Below, one piece after another: positions 1 to 46,874 of a stretch of DNA of 64,000 bases. The stretch covers positions 54,874,345 through 54,938,344 of the forward strand of contig NC_091015.1 of the NCBI RefSeq assembly GCF_041296385.1, in the 5' to 3' direction. The position numbers and the translations under genes were made by a program. How positions within the stretch are numbered: position 1 is the first letter of the stretch; each line of letters starts with the position of its first letter. The stretch is from Aphelocoma coerulescens. Lineage: Eukaryota > Chordata > Aves > Passeriformes > Corvidae. The notes beneath the pieces were generated by a model that was given only the letters and a program-made list of their open reading frames with translations, was not told where the DNA came from and searched no databases.

Positions 1-518
1 CTCAAGTGACATAGAAATCTTATCTTTAAATATAACTCTTGAAAATATGTGTTTTAATAGCAGACACATTATGTCCCAGGTAGGGTCTAAATGGTTACGG
101 TGAAAGCAAGAACAGAAAATGCTCAAGTGAGCCTAGGAGAAGGAAAGCTGTTTTAACACTTGCATTTCCTCAGTCTCTACCTTATGTTAATGATAGAATT
201 CTGAAAGTTTTGGCATACAGCAGCTGTTAAAGATATCAGCAGTAAATGCAAATATCTGCCAATAAAGGCTGAAGAGTCTACAAGACTCTCAGCCTTGTTC
301 TGTTCAGACCATCAAGAATATTATCCTTTAAGCAAGAAGGTTCAAATGAGCAGCCAGTATGTGAATTGTCTCTTGGATAGCAGGACATTATCCAGTGAGA
401 AGAAGGAAATTATAATTTCATTTGACTCTCAGAAAACTGATTTTGTTTGTTCTTGCACTTCCACTGGCAGCAAGTATAATTTTTTCTTCTGGGTTTGTTT
501 TGGTTTTTTTCCAATCAG
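1..518 (+). other. LARS2: LARS2 intron (5' part outside window)
   Basis: A T-rich tract ending in the CAATCAG acceptor at 512-518 precedes the first visible exon. A small open frame at 295-531 has no LeuRS-like residues before 519, so I see no further exon here. Confidence 0.75.
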
Positions 519-34908
<34,390 letters not shown>

Positions 34909-35020
34909 TAAAGGCTCTGCTGGGCTTTAAAAGGCAACTGGAATCTTTTGAGGTGGAAACCAGTGCAAAAACACCAGTTGTGGTTATTTCACAGTCATGT
35001 AAAGGTGTGAAAGAAATCTT

Positions 35021-35026
35021 ATTAAA
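35021..35026 (+). terminator. LARS2: Proximal polyadenylation signal ATTAAA
   Basis: An ATTAAA hexamer, the commonest variant signal, lies 112 nt after the LARS2 stop. It could give a shorter transcript. Confidence 0.5.
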
Positions 35027-35073
35027 ATCAGGTTGCTGCTAAATCTTCCTTTCAATGCGGAGAAATGTGCAGA

Positions 35074-35079
35074 ATTAAA
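35074..35079 (+). terminator. LARS2: Distal polyadenylation signal ATTAAA
   Basis: An ATTAAA hexamer in AGAATTAAAG, followed about 25-50 nt later by a GT/T-rich downstream element (TGCTGTTTGTCCATGTTCTT). This is the better supported 3' end of LARS2. Confidence 0.65.
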
Positions 35080-35825
35080 GTTTCTTATTGAGTCATGGTA
35101 AGATGCTGTTTGTCCATGTTCTTTGGGAGAATGAGAAGGAAGCGTAGAGGAGCTAAACAATTGTAACAGAATGTAGGTGACAGAAGGTGCATGGGGCTTA
35201 GTGTCAGCCTCAGAAATATATCCTGTTGGAAAGTTGGCTTGGCTAAATGCAGATGCATAAATGTGATTCCAGGACTAAATGACTGCCCTGAGTATGTGCT
35301 ACCCCAAATGTTAGGTGTGCTTTGCTCCCTGTATCTCATGTTTGGGTACCCTACCATTAACTAACATCTAAAGTTTTAAGGAAATGCTACAAAACACTTC
35401 GGAGTATTAATGTAAAAAAATAATTTCTTTGCACTGACCAATGGCCTTGGGTAGAGCAGGTAGCCAGAATGGTCGCCAGAATGGGGTGGTTTGATACATT
35501 TCACATAAATTTCAGAACCAAAAAAAAGTTTAGGTTATTTAGCCAAGCCCTGCCTTAGCCAGGGTTCTCCTTCCTAGCTGATATATTTGTGCTGGCACAT
35601 GCATGAGAGGTGCAACTTTAGCAAAGTGCTGATGGTTGCTTCTGCATGAAGCAGGATGGAAGTTGCTTCCTACGCATGAGCCATCTCAGAGAAAATATCA
35701 GGGCAATTCAAGAGAGGGATCAGTCAGCTGCTAGAAAAGCAGCAGTGGGGAAGGCAGACAGGGTGCTTTTTGCCTCTACTGGATCTTGTAGTGCCTGGAT
35801 TGTAAAACTTGCATTGAAATTCTTT

Positions 35826-35827
<2 letters not shown>

Positions 35828-35858
<31 letters not shown>
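35828..35858. repeat. Poly-T tract, 31 nt
   Basis: Uninterrupted run of T. It could be the poly(A) tail of a retroposed sequence lying to its right on the minus strand, or plain slippage; I do not recognise any source gene in the adjacent sequence. Confidence 0.95.
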
Positions 35859-35859
<1 letters not shown>

Positions 35860-38800
35860 AGGTGTTAAGTGAAAACAGCCATCATGTTTCTAAAAATCAA
35901 TCAGACATTCATAAAACATAAAGGTATTCTCATGCCCGATTCCAACCAGGTTGTTTGTACACTGCATTGCTGATATATCCACATGGAAATATTGTACTCA
36001 GCAAATGCTTGAAAAAGAATTTCCAAGGAAACAATTGCAGGGTTCATTGTGAAAGAATGTTTTGTCTTTAACAGTCATTCAAGTAACTAGTCCAATAAGC
36101 CAGCCATTTGTGAGCCATTTGGACAGTTAAGAAATCAGCAGTAACAACCAGCGAGGCAAATACAGATGTCTGCAGTAACCCTCCAGCCCAGCAGGCATCC
36201 AGACTCTGTACTGGATTGAAAGGAAACCAAGAAAAATACCCACGTAACAGTAAATAAGTCTCATGGATCCTTAGTAACTAGGCCCCAGACAGATCATGTT
36301 GCCATGTGGGCACTAGCTGAGCAATGCCAATATTCATTTTGGGTTTATGCATTTTTGGTACCAAATATCCAGATGCGTAACAGAGATGCCAGGCTTAGCA
36401 AGCATATTTGGCTCTACACATCCCTACCTCTGCAACAAAACTCTTCTGATTTCTGCTTCCTTCTGGACCACACTTATGCAGATTTTCTCTCCAGCAGTCC
36501 TTTGACACCTGAATGACTAAGAAATGGAATATTTATAATGAAGATATGGTCATTGCAGTTATAAGACTCCAGAAATCTGAGCCACAAAGGAATGCATTCA
36601 GACATTCAAACACAGGCCTTCAGTTGGAGTTAAAATAATTTGAATTCCAGTGTCTGCCTGACATATATGTTGTTATAAATTCATAAAACTCCTGTTCAGA
36701 AGCCCCTAGAAGGACTGTGAAAGAGATCCTTTAATGTAAAATCTGTGGTGCAGCACAGTCCTGTTGGGGTTTTTTTTGTTTTTTTAATTTATATAAAAGG
36801 TTTAACACACCCTGTGGAACCATTTTAACAGAGTTTTTCTTTGGGGAAAAGGTGGCATGTTTGATGTAAATAAAAACTTTTTAAATTTACAAGGATGAAG
36901 AAAAATTCTGTAAGCTCAGCAACTCTGTGGTGCCTTTAAACAAAAGCTGCAGTCACTGCAGGGCCAGGCCGAAGCCCACAGTGTTTATTGCTGTTAGCAC
37001 TTGAGGGTATTTGCTCTTGCCTGAGGAAGTGAATTGTAGATGTCACTTGGTGATTCAGGCAAAAATCAAAATAAGGAATGGATTTCTACAGGCTAAAAAA
37101 GGAAAGGTAGTGAACAGCAGACTCACAAAAAGTGTAAGGTCAGAAGTCCTGCCAGTGTGTTTACAGTAAGTTGTAATTCAGTGTGGTCTAGAGGATACAA
37201 AAAAGGTGGTGAAAGAGTGAGTGAGAGAGATGATGCAGACAGTGTGACAGAGCCTAATCCCCTGGGTAAGTGTATGTTTGAAGGATAGCAGAGGTGCCAG
37301 CTGCAGAGCTTTGCTGTTGTCCTGGCAGCCACTGACATTTCTTACAAGGTTGACCTGCTCTGAAGCAAAATTACCATTTGTCTTACAGTAATTGTGACTC
37401 ACAGGTTCAGTCTGTGCCTAGATGGGACTGATAATGATATACAGGCTGTAGCCTGTTACTAAACCTTTCTAAAATAACTCATCACAGAAGTCTCATTTAT
37501 TTGGCAGGTGTTATTTGTGTCACAGTAGAGAGGCATCTTTATGCTGAAGGTGGTGCATATAGATTGTGTCCCCTTGGAGAGCTCAGTGGGTAAATAGTGC
37601 TGGAGTTCTAAATCTGGGAGGGGGACACTTGAGAAGTGAGAGGGGAGGGTGCTTAGTCAGTCAAATTGCACTGTGTTCACACACGTTAAAAAGGATGTGG
37701 TGCCCCTGTCCTTATTGCATTAAGTGATGATCCAAAGATGATGTGGGAGGTTTGCTAAACCCAGTGGGACAGACCCAGGACAAGCTGCTCCAAGAAACAG
37801 ATCCATGACACAGAGGGAACATTTTCAGCATCCTGTCCCTCTAGGGGATAGAAGATTGGTTGTTCCACTGATCCAATCTGTATTGAATTTCTGTTTTAAG
37901 TAATGTCAAATTTAAAAAATAATTATTGCCACACTTTCTACCCCAAAATTGCTCATGTGACTAAACTTCAAAAAATCCAGCCCTCAAACATTGATTCTGG
38001 GAAAATAAAAACTGGCGAAGTCCTGAAAGGTCACTAAGTACTTTTTCAATGCCATTGATTTCATGAGAAAGAATCTCAGATGCTGGGGTGGTGGGGGCAC
38101 TGAAATGTTCTGGAAGACACCACTGTGTAAAAAAAAATGTTATTTGGCATGGGTGATGACTGAGGTGACATGAACACACCCGTGCTGCTTTGCAGGAAGG
38201 CAGGAAGGCTTTTTGTATCACGTTCAAGGACACCTTACAGGTTAGGTCACTAGCTAAGATAGATCTCTAGCCAGCTTGTCCCAGCTATGCTTTGAAAAAA
38301 AACCCTGTGCAGGGGTATTGCAGTACAAGCGTGTATTTCCATGACCTTTGCCAGAACCCAGACATGAAGATTTGGTGCAAAATAAAATCTCTGTGCTCTC
38401 TTACCAGACTAAAGTAATGCCCCAGAACTGACATAGGGTTAATGATGGCATTTTCTGATCTGACTTTGTAAAGCCTGCTTGTTTCTTTTGGAGAGAGAAT
38501 TTCCCCACATAAGGCAGGTCATACAATCTCTCCTCTTTGTCTCTCCTCCTTCTGTGTAAAGCCTCACAGAAAGCTATTCCTATTCTCTAAACCTTTCACA
38601 ATCAACGTGCACTGGAAAGAATGTTAACTAGTGCATTGCTGGTTGTTCCTTCCTAGGGAGGTTTGCAGAATGGGAGATTTTTCTAAAAGCGTGTTACAAA
38701 TGAAGAAAGAATTGGGGTTGGTTGGTGGTTTTTTTGTAGTTTTGCAATACTTACTACAGTTTCCAGAGATGGGATTGGCTTTATTAATGTGTATTTACCC

Positions 38801-41531
38801 ACTTGGAAGAGTACATATGCTGGCTTTGTTGTATGCTTTATCTGCTTCTGTGTTGCCTCAGTCCTCTCCTCCTATGATTTCAGCTGATTTTTTATCAAAG
38901 GACTGAGCTGAACAAGTGTTCAATATTAAAGCAGGTCTGTCATCACAGAACCTGAGCGGTGAATACGTGTACTATCAATCCAGGTAATGTCTGCTTTTGA
39001 CCTTAAAAAGTGTTGTTGGAACTACAACGTGGTTCATTTTGGGGGTTTTTTCATGGGAATGGGGTTTGTGTCTCAAAGAAGGATGAAGCTGATCACAGTA
39101 GATCAGAGGGAGTTTTTAGCATGTCCCAGCCCTTGCAGGAGGAGAACTGAACTGAAGCATTATCTCTGTGTAGGAGGGGAGAGGATCAGAGCTCTCATCT
39201 GCAGCCCAGATGATAAAAGAGATCTTGCCTGACATGTGGAGGAAAGGTGGGAGTTTTTTTCCCTTTCCTGAATAATGTGACTTTCCGGTATCACAAAGCA
39301 GTCTTCAGTGCACTAACCCTGTCTGGCCCAGGAGGCCTCGAGTCACACACAGCCTTTGTGACTCGTGGCACTTCTCTCACTCAGGTAAGCCTTGAGTTGG
39401 AAAAGTTCAGGTCTGGTTTTAAGCCCTGGGGAGTTGCCATCCAGCACCATCTTCCATACGAAGTCAGCTCTAGTGTTCTTTGTATAAAGAAAGTTTGAAC
39501 GGGTTTTCCTGGGTTTATAAATTGTTAGTGCCTCTGAATGGGAGTATTTTTGCCTGGATGTAGCAACATTGCAGAGAGAAGTCCCCATGGCTTTTGTTCC
39601 ATTTGCCAGCATTTTTTTGCATTGGTCCTGAGACAATGGAAACTCAGTCGAAATCAAATGGATACTTGAATTTGTTGTCAGGTGAACACGGCCCAAGGCT
39701 GTGATTTTGGGCCCATGAATCTCGTAAAAACACCCTCCAATATTTAACATCCAGGACATTTCCTTACATGCTCATCTGCCTGGGCCACACCAATTTGTTC
39801 TCTCTACTGAGCTACTGAGTTGCTCACTAAGCAAAGGAATGTGTAAATGGGACAGGCTTAAGTACAATGAGTTGAATATTCACATTCTGCTTGCACTAGT
39901 GGTGCTCAGCCTGGGCATCAGAAATTCTTTTATTTGAGGAGCCTGGTCTTCTTCAGTGTAACTCTAAACAGAACCTGTGCATTTACGTGAGCAGAAATGT
40001 GTGCTTTGTACTTGCTCTCTGGGCTAGCTGCAAGGGGATGGCCCACACTCACATATAAGGCTCTGAACTTCCTTATCTGCCAGTAGTTTTTTACACGTGC
40101 CAAAACCAAGTGTAAAAGATCCAGGACTGTTCCTACACCCACGTCCCACTGCCAGAGGAGACACACAAGCTGCTGAGCAAAGGGAGTTGCTTTTCAATAA
40201 CTCTGCTTGGTGCCAACAACACATGAAGCAAAATACATGCAAGTCATAAGAGCTGTAGGTGATCCAATCCACTGATCAGGAATAATAAACACAGGACACA
40301 TAACTGGGGCAGAAAAGAGAGTGATTTAATAAAGGAACATGACACGTAACTGGCAATGGCAGCCTGGGTTTGTTTCTGATGAAGATTAAGAGAATTGGCA
40401 TAACAGGAAACTGTTTACTGCTACAAAGGGAAATCAATTGTCTTGAAGCACATAGCAGTGTAATTAGCAAATCTTACTAATTGCCTCAAAACAGAAATAC
40501 AAGTGTGCCTTGCTGGACTGGCTAAGCCAAGAAAGGATTGTGAAAAGTATCTGTAGAAGCTTTTAGAAGTGAATATTTTTCTTAAGTACGTCTCCATCCC
40601 TGGAGAGCCACGTGGCTGGATGAAATAGCAAGGGTGCAATAAAAACATATAATTCCCAATTTTCCCATGTGAAAGAGCATTTAGAAACATCTGTTAGTCA
40701 GAGAGCTTCTCCTAGGACATGCACGGAAGAACAGAGTGGATGCACTGACTGCATCTGGCAAATCCACTCGAAGTCCACCAAGCCACGTGAGGCCGATGAC
40801 TGATGGCAGGATGTCGTCTGACCTGTGGAGTGCTTCCAGCCCAGCATTACTGGAGGCCACGTATGTTGGTTTAAAAGGTCACGGTGCTGTTTGTGTTAAT
40901 GCACTGATAAAGAGGCAGGGAAACAGAGCTGGAAAATTCTCCAGGCAAGCTCTTGTTCTGATAAAAGGCTCTTTTCAGTAGAAAATGGAGAAAACAAACT
41001 ATTCCACATTATTTTGAGCAGGGGTAGGAAAACCAACAGAGCTGTCTGCATTAGTCTGGTGCAAATCTGCAGCCACTGAAAGGAAGTGTTCCAGCCCATG
41101 GAGTGACAGCAAAGGGAGACCAGTGACTCCAACACCACTGATGGCACACAGAGAAACTGAAGAGAGGAAGGTAAAAGTTCTTGTCTGCCCTGGAGCAGCA
41201 GCCGAGTGCCTGGCACCCAGCTCTGGCCATCCTCACAGAGACTGAGCTGCTGCAGCTCAGGGATCTGCAGCTTCTCTCTCTGCTGCTTCCTGGGTTCCTA
41301 TTTGGGATCTCAGTGATTCCCCGTGGCTCCTCTAACCTTCCCAAGGTGTGGCCTGCCAAGTAACCCTCCCTGCCTCATTTTACCCAGCTGTAGGCCCACA
41401 GCATTCCCACTGAACTGGTGCAGCCATGTAAAAAGGAACATGATTCTGAAACCCCTTCTCTGAAGCATCTCTACCTCTCCTGAAAGGCAGTGTGGAAAGC
41501 TGTCCCCATACTGCCCTGGCCTTTCTCTGCC

Positions 41532-41561
41532 ATTAGTGTTAATTAAATTAGTGTTAATTAA
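41532..41561. repeat. Perfect 15-bp tandem repeat (two copies)
   Basis: ATTAGTGTTAATTAA occurs twice head to tail with no mismatch. Each unit contains the palindrome TTAATTAA. Confidence 0.95.
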
Positions 41562-41760
41562 TACTCTTAGCATAATTCCCTGCAGAGATAATGCCCTGTG
41601 GTAGACACTTGTACTACAGCAGGAGCAAAGCATCCAAGTCTGGATCTATTTCTGCCGTGATCCCAAGGGCATGGGAATGCACCAAGCCAGGCTGTATGGT
41701 GGGCACCTGAGCTGCCCCCAGTGCCCAGGCTGGCCCAGCAGCTTGAGGGTTCAGTGTGTA

Positions 41761-41821
41761 GGCAGCAGACAAGGCAGGCTGCAGGCAGGGCTGGCAGAGC
41801 AGGCAGCAGGCAGGGCAGGCC
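41761..41821. repeat. GCAGGC-rich minisatellite-like stretch
   Basis: Repeated, imperfect GCAGGCAGGG, GCAGGCT and GGCAGCAGG units fill about 60 nt. This low-complexity DNA creates long spurious open frames on both strands. Confidence 0.75.
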
Positions 41822-44800
41822 TCCTGGAGGAATGCAGGGGCCCCTGGGGCAGCCATGAGGAGGAACAACATCTCCCAGCCCTGCCCTGCCACCTTCCTGA
41901 AAATGTTTTGGAAGGCAGAGGCTGAGGTTTGGCCTCCCCACTTCCACAGCGTCCCATCCAGCAACCTGGCCCCCACCTTGAGCCCAGCCTTCCCACCCAC
42001 AGCAGCCCCCAGGCTCATCTCTGCAGTCACCTTGCTTCATCCCTCCCTCCTCCTCCTCCACCCTCTTATTTGTCCTACAGTCCTGTGCATCATCCTCCCA
42101 GTAGAAAGCATCTGGCTGGTGCAGATAAATGGCACATTTAATGAAAACCTCTATTAGAAAGCTGGAAGGAAAGTCCATCATTTCCCTCTGCTATTCAGTC
42201 GAGAGTTCAGAGATGCTGTGGCACTGCTTTGCAAGAAGTTGAGAAACGCATTTGCTCCTGCAAGAACCAAGCCAGGCTCTATCCTGGAAATACTTCTATG
42301 GTACAAATTGCTCACTCTGTTTATACTCTAGCACTAAAGCCTTTATTACTTTCTTGCTAAAACACACCAGAGCGTGTATCTAGGCACTGCAGAGTGGTGT
42401 GCACAGTCCTGCGGGAAACGACCTGCCTGGGACAGCTACGGCCCTGAGGAGACACAGGTACCAGGGATCAGCCCTGCACATGTCCACAAACTAACTGGTG
42501 TGCTGCCAGCCACTGGTTCCTCACACTCGTTTGGTTGCAAATAGGCAGTGTGAGTATGCAGTAGTTGCTCTTGGAGAGAGATCTGGCTATAAATTGGCAC
42601 CCAGACTCCTCCTAATCATGTTTTTCCATAAATTATACAGCCTCGGGCTGTTGTCATGCTTTAAAATATGAGGGCGTTTTCTCCCAGATACAAAAACGAT
42701 CAGGGCGGTGGGGGCGGGGGGGTGGAATGGTGGTGGAGAATTTCTTCCCATTTTCTCCATCTCGCTCTGCAATGTGAGCCCAGAGACCAACGTGGCAGCA
42801 AGAAATAAAGACAGATGATCCCCTTCCTGCTCTCATTCGAGACTTCCCTGTTTACCCGGGCAGGAGGAGCTTTGTCCCAGCCTGCCGGCCCTGGAGGGCC
42901 GTGCTGCCCCAGCACAAGGCTGCCGTGATGGGCCCAGCACTTCCACTGAGGTGGAGCTGAAATCTGGGAACACCACTCGGGACTGCTTCTCCCCAGACCT
43001 CGGCCTCCCTCCACCCCACAGGCAGCTGAGATTGCCACGTGGAGCGGGGCTGAGTTACAAGCTGTCAGCATAATGTTACATGAGTAAATGCAGTGAGTAA
43101 GCCTTGCCCACAGGAACAAAAACAGATTAAATAAGCAATAGTTTGGTTTGGGTTTTTTTTCTCTTCAAGGGGTAGGGTTTAGAACAAGTTAATTCAAATT
43201 GGCACATAGATTTTGGTCCTGTGCTACAACAGCAATCGTGGACCCCTTAATTTCTTAATAGGCATGAGCTGTAAAAGTCAGAGGAACTATAAACACACAG
43301 GACCATATCTAATCGCAGCAGAAGGGTCTGCAAGTCAGTGTAGTATTACATCTCCAGTCTAGCAGAAAGTTCAAGTTAATCATCTGCTCACTTGGGAATA
43401 CCCCTAGCCCAAATCTTGCAGAAAGAATAAATCCAAGCACGAAACTTCAAAGGTATTTTGCTGCCTAACGTTCACTGAGAGCATTGCAAATTCAACTCCA
43501 AAATGCCTTTGAATCGCTTGGCTGTGATCCCTCCTTGAAGGCGCTTGCCATCAAAGTGTCTGCTCATGCATGCGGAGCCTGGAAGGAGGCCAAGCCCAGT
43601 GTGAGGGGTTCCCTATCCAAAGGGTTTCAGCAGCCTTTTCCACGTCATTCGCGTAAGCATTGTTCTGCAGACAGCTGATTTGATCCTTTGGCATAGGAAG
43701 GAAATGTACTTTACATAGCTGGTGAAGGTCAGCAGCATCCAGAGCAGCCATTTGGCAAGAAGACTGCTTCCCCCCACTCCTTCCCCCCCGCAAAGTGGAG
43801 AGCTCCTGCAGGTCAGACTGTAAAAGGATTTACAGATGTTAGATAAAAAGTAACAGCAGAAAATGCATGTATCACCCGTAAAAAAGAAAGGAAAAAAAAA
43901 GACATTATCTGAGGGAAGTTAGATTCTTCCTTGGTTTGTGTGTTGAAAGCTGAAAATACAGACATCTATTCCCAAATACTTCTGCTCCACCAAAGAGTTT
44001 GTTTCTTAGAGGGATGGAAGAGCCTCATCTCAGTGTGTTGGAAGAAAAAAACTCGAACAGACACAAGTCTGAGCCTCTGACATGCTGGATGGGAGCATGG
44101 CTTCCCCTGATTAACTTTACATCCTTTGGGGAGAAGGAGGCAAGAAGGTGCACGATGTGTAATTTCCTTTCCAACAGCTCTTTGTCCACGTCACATATTC
44201 CTCCAGCAAGTAAAGCAGTGCTGGGGCTCACGCTCCCATCCTTATCTACCTGCTGCTCTGTTTCCTTTCTGTCATTCTCCATATAAATATGGATTCAATC
44301 CGTAGTTCAGTACCAACTTTGTTGTTACTTATTGTTTTAACATTGGAGCTTGCCCATTTTAGGTAAAAGTTGTCTTGCTGAAAGCTAAGCATCTCAGCTA
44401 AGCCCATCTCCAAAATTATTCTGAAGCCAGCAATGAGGAGGAGGCATCCCATGCCTCAGTCACTTGCTGTGGTTCTCCTCATCAGCCCAGGATGTTGCCA
44501 AAAACAGACTTCCATGAGCCCTTTCTGAGGATGCTCTTTAGACACTGAAACTGTTTTGGTTTTCCTTGCCCCAGCTGAGCTTTACCTCAAACTTGGCAGT
44601 TTTGGTCAAGTCCCACAAAAGAGGTAGTTACGCTTGCTCTTGGCTGCTGGTGGCCTGAGCCCACACCTGCCTGTGGCATGAAGCAGCTGATGGGGGCCAC
44701 TGTGGCCTCTCCCGGACACAAAAATGGGAGGCAAATCCTTTCCACTGCAGCCAAAAGGGCCCTGGCACAGGCAGGGGTTTGTTGTGCTTTGCACAATGGA

Positions 44801-46197
44801 CATCCAGATGGAGGCTAAACTAACTGTCGGGGCTTGTGCAAAGCGGGGTTTAGCCCCCAGGCACCCCAAGTGAAACTTGTGGGGATCAGCCTGAGGGAGC
44901 TGTGATACCCTTCCTTCCCTCATCCCCACAGAAGAGGAAGGCTTGGAAAGGTTTGACAGATGGGATTGCTTGATATTTGGGATGTTTTCCTGATATTGTG
45001 AAAAGCTCCAGCATTATCAATCTCTTAAAAAAATTGGCAGGCCATGGTTAGTAGCAATATGTGCTGGGGTCCCCTTTCTCCAGGTCCTGAGGACTTGGGG
45101 AGCTCCACTGCTGTCCTTCACCCTGTGCTGGGACTGCCATCCACCTGTCTTCCCTAGAAACCATAAACCCCCTTATCTAAAGCTGTGCTACGTCTGGGCT
45201 AACTTTTGTGAGTCCAAAGTCCTATCCGTTTATCAGCTCAAGCTGCAGCCTAAGGCTGTTGCTGCAGGGACGAGCCTCCAGCCTCTCAGTCCTGCTCAGA
45301 GCCTCTTTGGAGATGCCCCAGCACTTCTAAGGTTGCCTTGAAAGAAGCCCCTTTTCCAGGGGCTCACAGTGCCATCATTTTTAAGCACATTGGGCCAAGT
45401 CTTACAAGAAGAGGCAGGATATTTTAGGTCTGGCCTCAGTTGCTCAGGAGTGTTTTTGTAAGGGAATGGGTCAAAGATGAGAGGGGATTTTTTTTTTCTG
45501 ACATGTTTTGGTCACAGCCCAATTCACCATTATTAAAGGCAGCGAATTTCCACATTCCTTAACATTTGGCCCTACCTCCTGGAGCCTGGGGGAGAATTAC
45601 AATAACAAGTTATGGGAATGCAGGACACGTGCCTGGGCCCGTAGGATCAAATGCACCAGTCAGTTTACTTAGAGGTACACAGCTCCCTACAAACCAGCCT
45701 CTACCACGAGCCCAGCAGACCCCCAACCTCTGGGCATCCCCAGCTGAGTTTTGCCATGGAAATTTTGCAACTGGCCTGGGCTGACAGAGGAGGGAAGCTG
45801 GGATGTAAAGTGTAGATTCACATGGGTAAGTCTTTAATCGTGGGCATGAAGTGTCCCGACCACATTAGAGCACCCTGAATGCAGTTTTACATGCAGTTCC
45901 TATACCTTTCAAGCATTTGGGAACAACATGACTTGCCTAGTCCCTTTGTATCACACATATGCCACTGAAATCCAAAGCAACAATAATTTTATGACATCAT
46001 GATCCATCCGCTTCTTTCCTGATCTAAATGTCTCTGGAGCTGGTCTTGCTGCAGTTACATGTATGATGCTAGATAAAGGGCTGGGGGATTCCCGAAGGTG
46101 TCAGGAACGCTGGAATGCAGATGTTACCTTGGGCATCCAGGGGTATCCTTTATTCGTCAGGCTAGGGGTCGTCATCCTGCAATGATCCAGGGCCCTT

Positions 46198-46223
46198 TAG
46201 TCATGCTCACTTAAGCATGACTA
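46198..46223. repeat. 10-bp perfect inverted repeat (hairpin)
   Basis: TAGTCATGCT, a six-base spacer CACTTA, then AGCATGACTA. The arms are exact reverse complements. It lies about 650 nt upstream of the LIMD1 start, just outside the CpG island. Confidence 0.9.
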
Positions 46224-46874
46224 TCCAGCATAGAATGTCTATCTACACTAGGAAAAATCATAAGATTTCCTACTATGCAGACTAATTGCTCCAATAGTTA
46301 TGGAATGAGATTTTCCTTGCAGTTTTTCATGGGGGAGTGCGGCTGGTTTTTTTCCCGACGGACGTCTGTGACTTTTCATAAAGCTTCTTCAGGATGGTTT
46401 CTGGGCTGCAGGGTGAAAAAGAGGAATATTATCCAGCGGGGAGACGAGGGAAAAACACCTTCCTTTCATCACGCGGGTGACTTTAACCACCGCGCGCACC
46501 CCTTCCCAAGCCCCCTTCCCAGCTGTGCTGCCTGACCCGAGCCCTTCCCAAGCCTGATCGGACACCGAGTGACGCATCTGGAACCGCATGCGACGTTTTC
46601 GGACGGACCGCTGGCGCGCCCACCCCGGAGCGGGGACGAGCAGCCCGCGGGGGGCGGGGCCGGGGGCGCGGCCAGCGGCGGGGGCGGGGCGGGGCCGGGT
46701 GACCGCGCCTCCGCTCCGCTCCGCTCCCACAGCCACGCCCCCGGCGGGACGGGCGCGGCGGGAGCGCGGCGGGACGGAGCGGGTGCCGCTGCCGGCGCTG
46801 CCTCCATCCCGGCGGGAAAGAGGAGAGGAGAGGAGGAGGAAGAAGGCGGGGGTCTTCCCGCTAAGCCGGGCAGG

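Larger units (their letters stand above)
34909..35098 (+). other. LARS2: LARS2 3' UTR (end inferred)
   Basis: A short untranslated region follows the stop codon. It contains two ATTAAA-type signals. The end at about 35095-35100 is inferred from the distal signal and the GT/T-rich tract at about 35104-35130; no transcript evidence is available here. Confidence 0.7.
35099..46469. other. LARS2-LIMD1 intergenic region, 11.4 kb
   Basis: The left part is AT-rich and GC content rises to the right. It holds a 31-nt poly-T run (35828-35858), a 15-bp tandem repeat (41532-41561), a GCAGGC-rich minisatellite-like stretch (41761-41821), a G-rich tract (42703-42722) and a 10-bp hairpin (46198-46223). Several open frames of 80-204 codons occur at 39300-45800, but none shows a domain, a start context or splice structure that I can support. 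No tRNA, rRNA or recognisable mobile element was seen. Confidence 0.7.

Noticed and set aside
41567..42181. 204-codon antisense open frame in the intergenic spacer
   Set aside because: It runs through GCAGGC low-complexity DNA, several frames on both strands are open together, and no domain or splice structure is seen.
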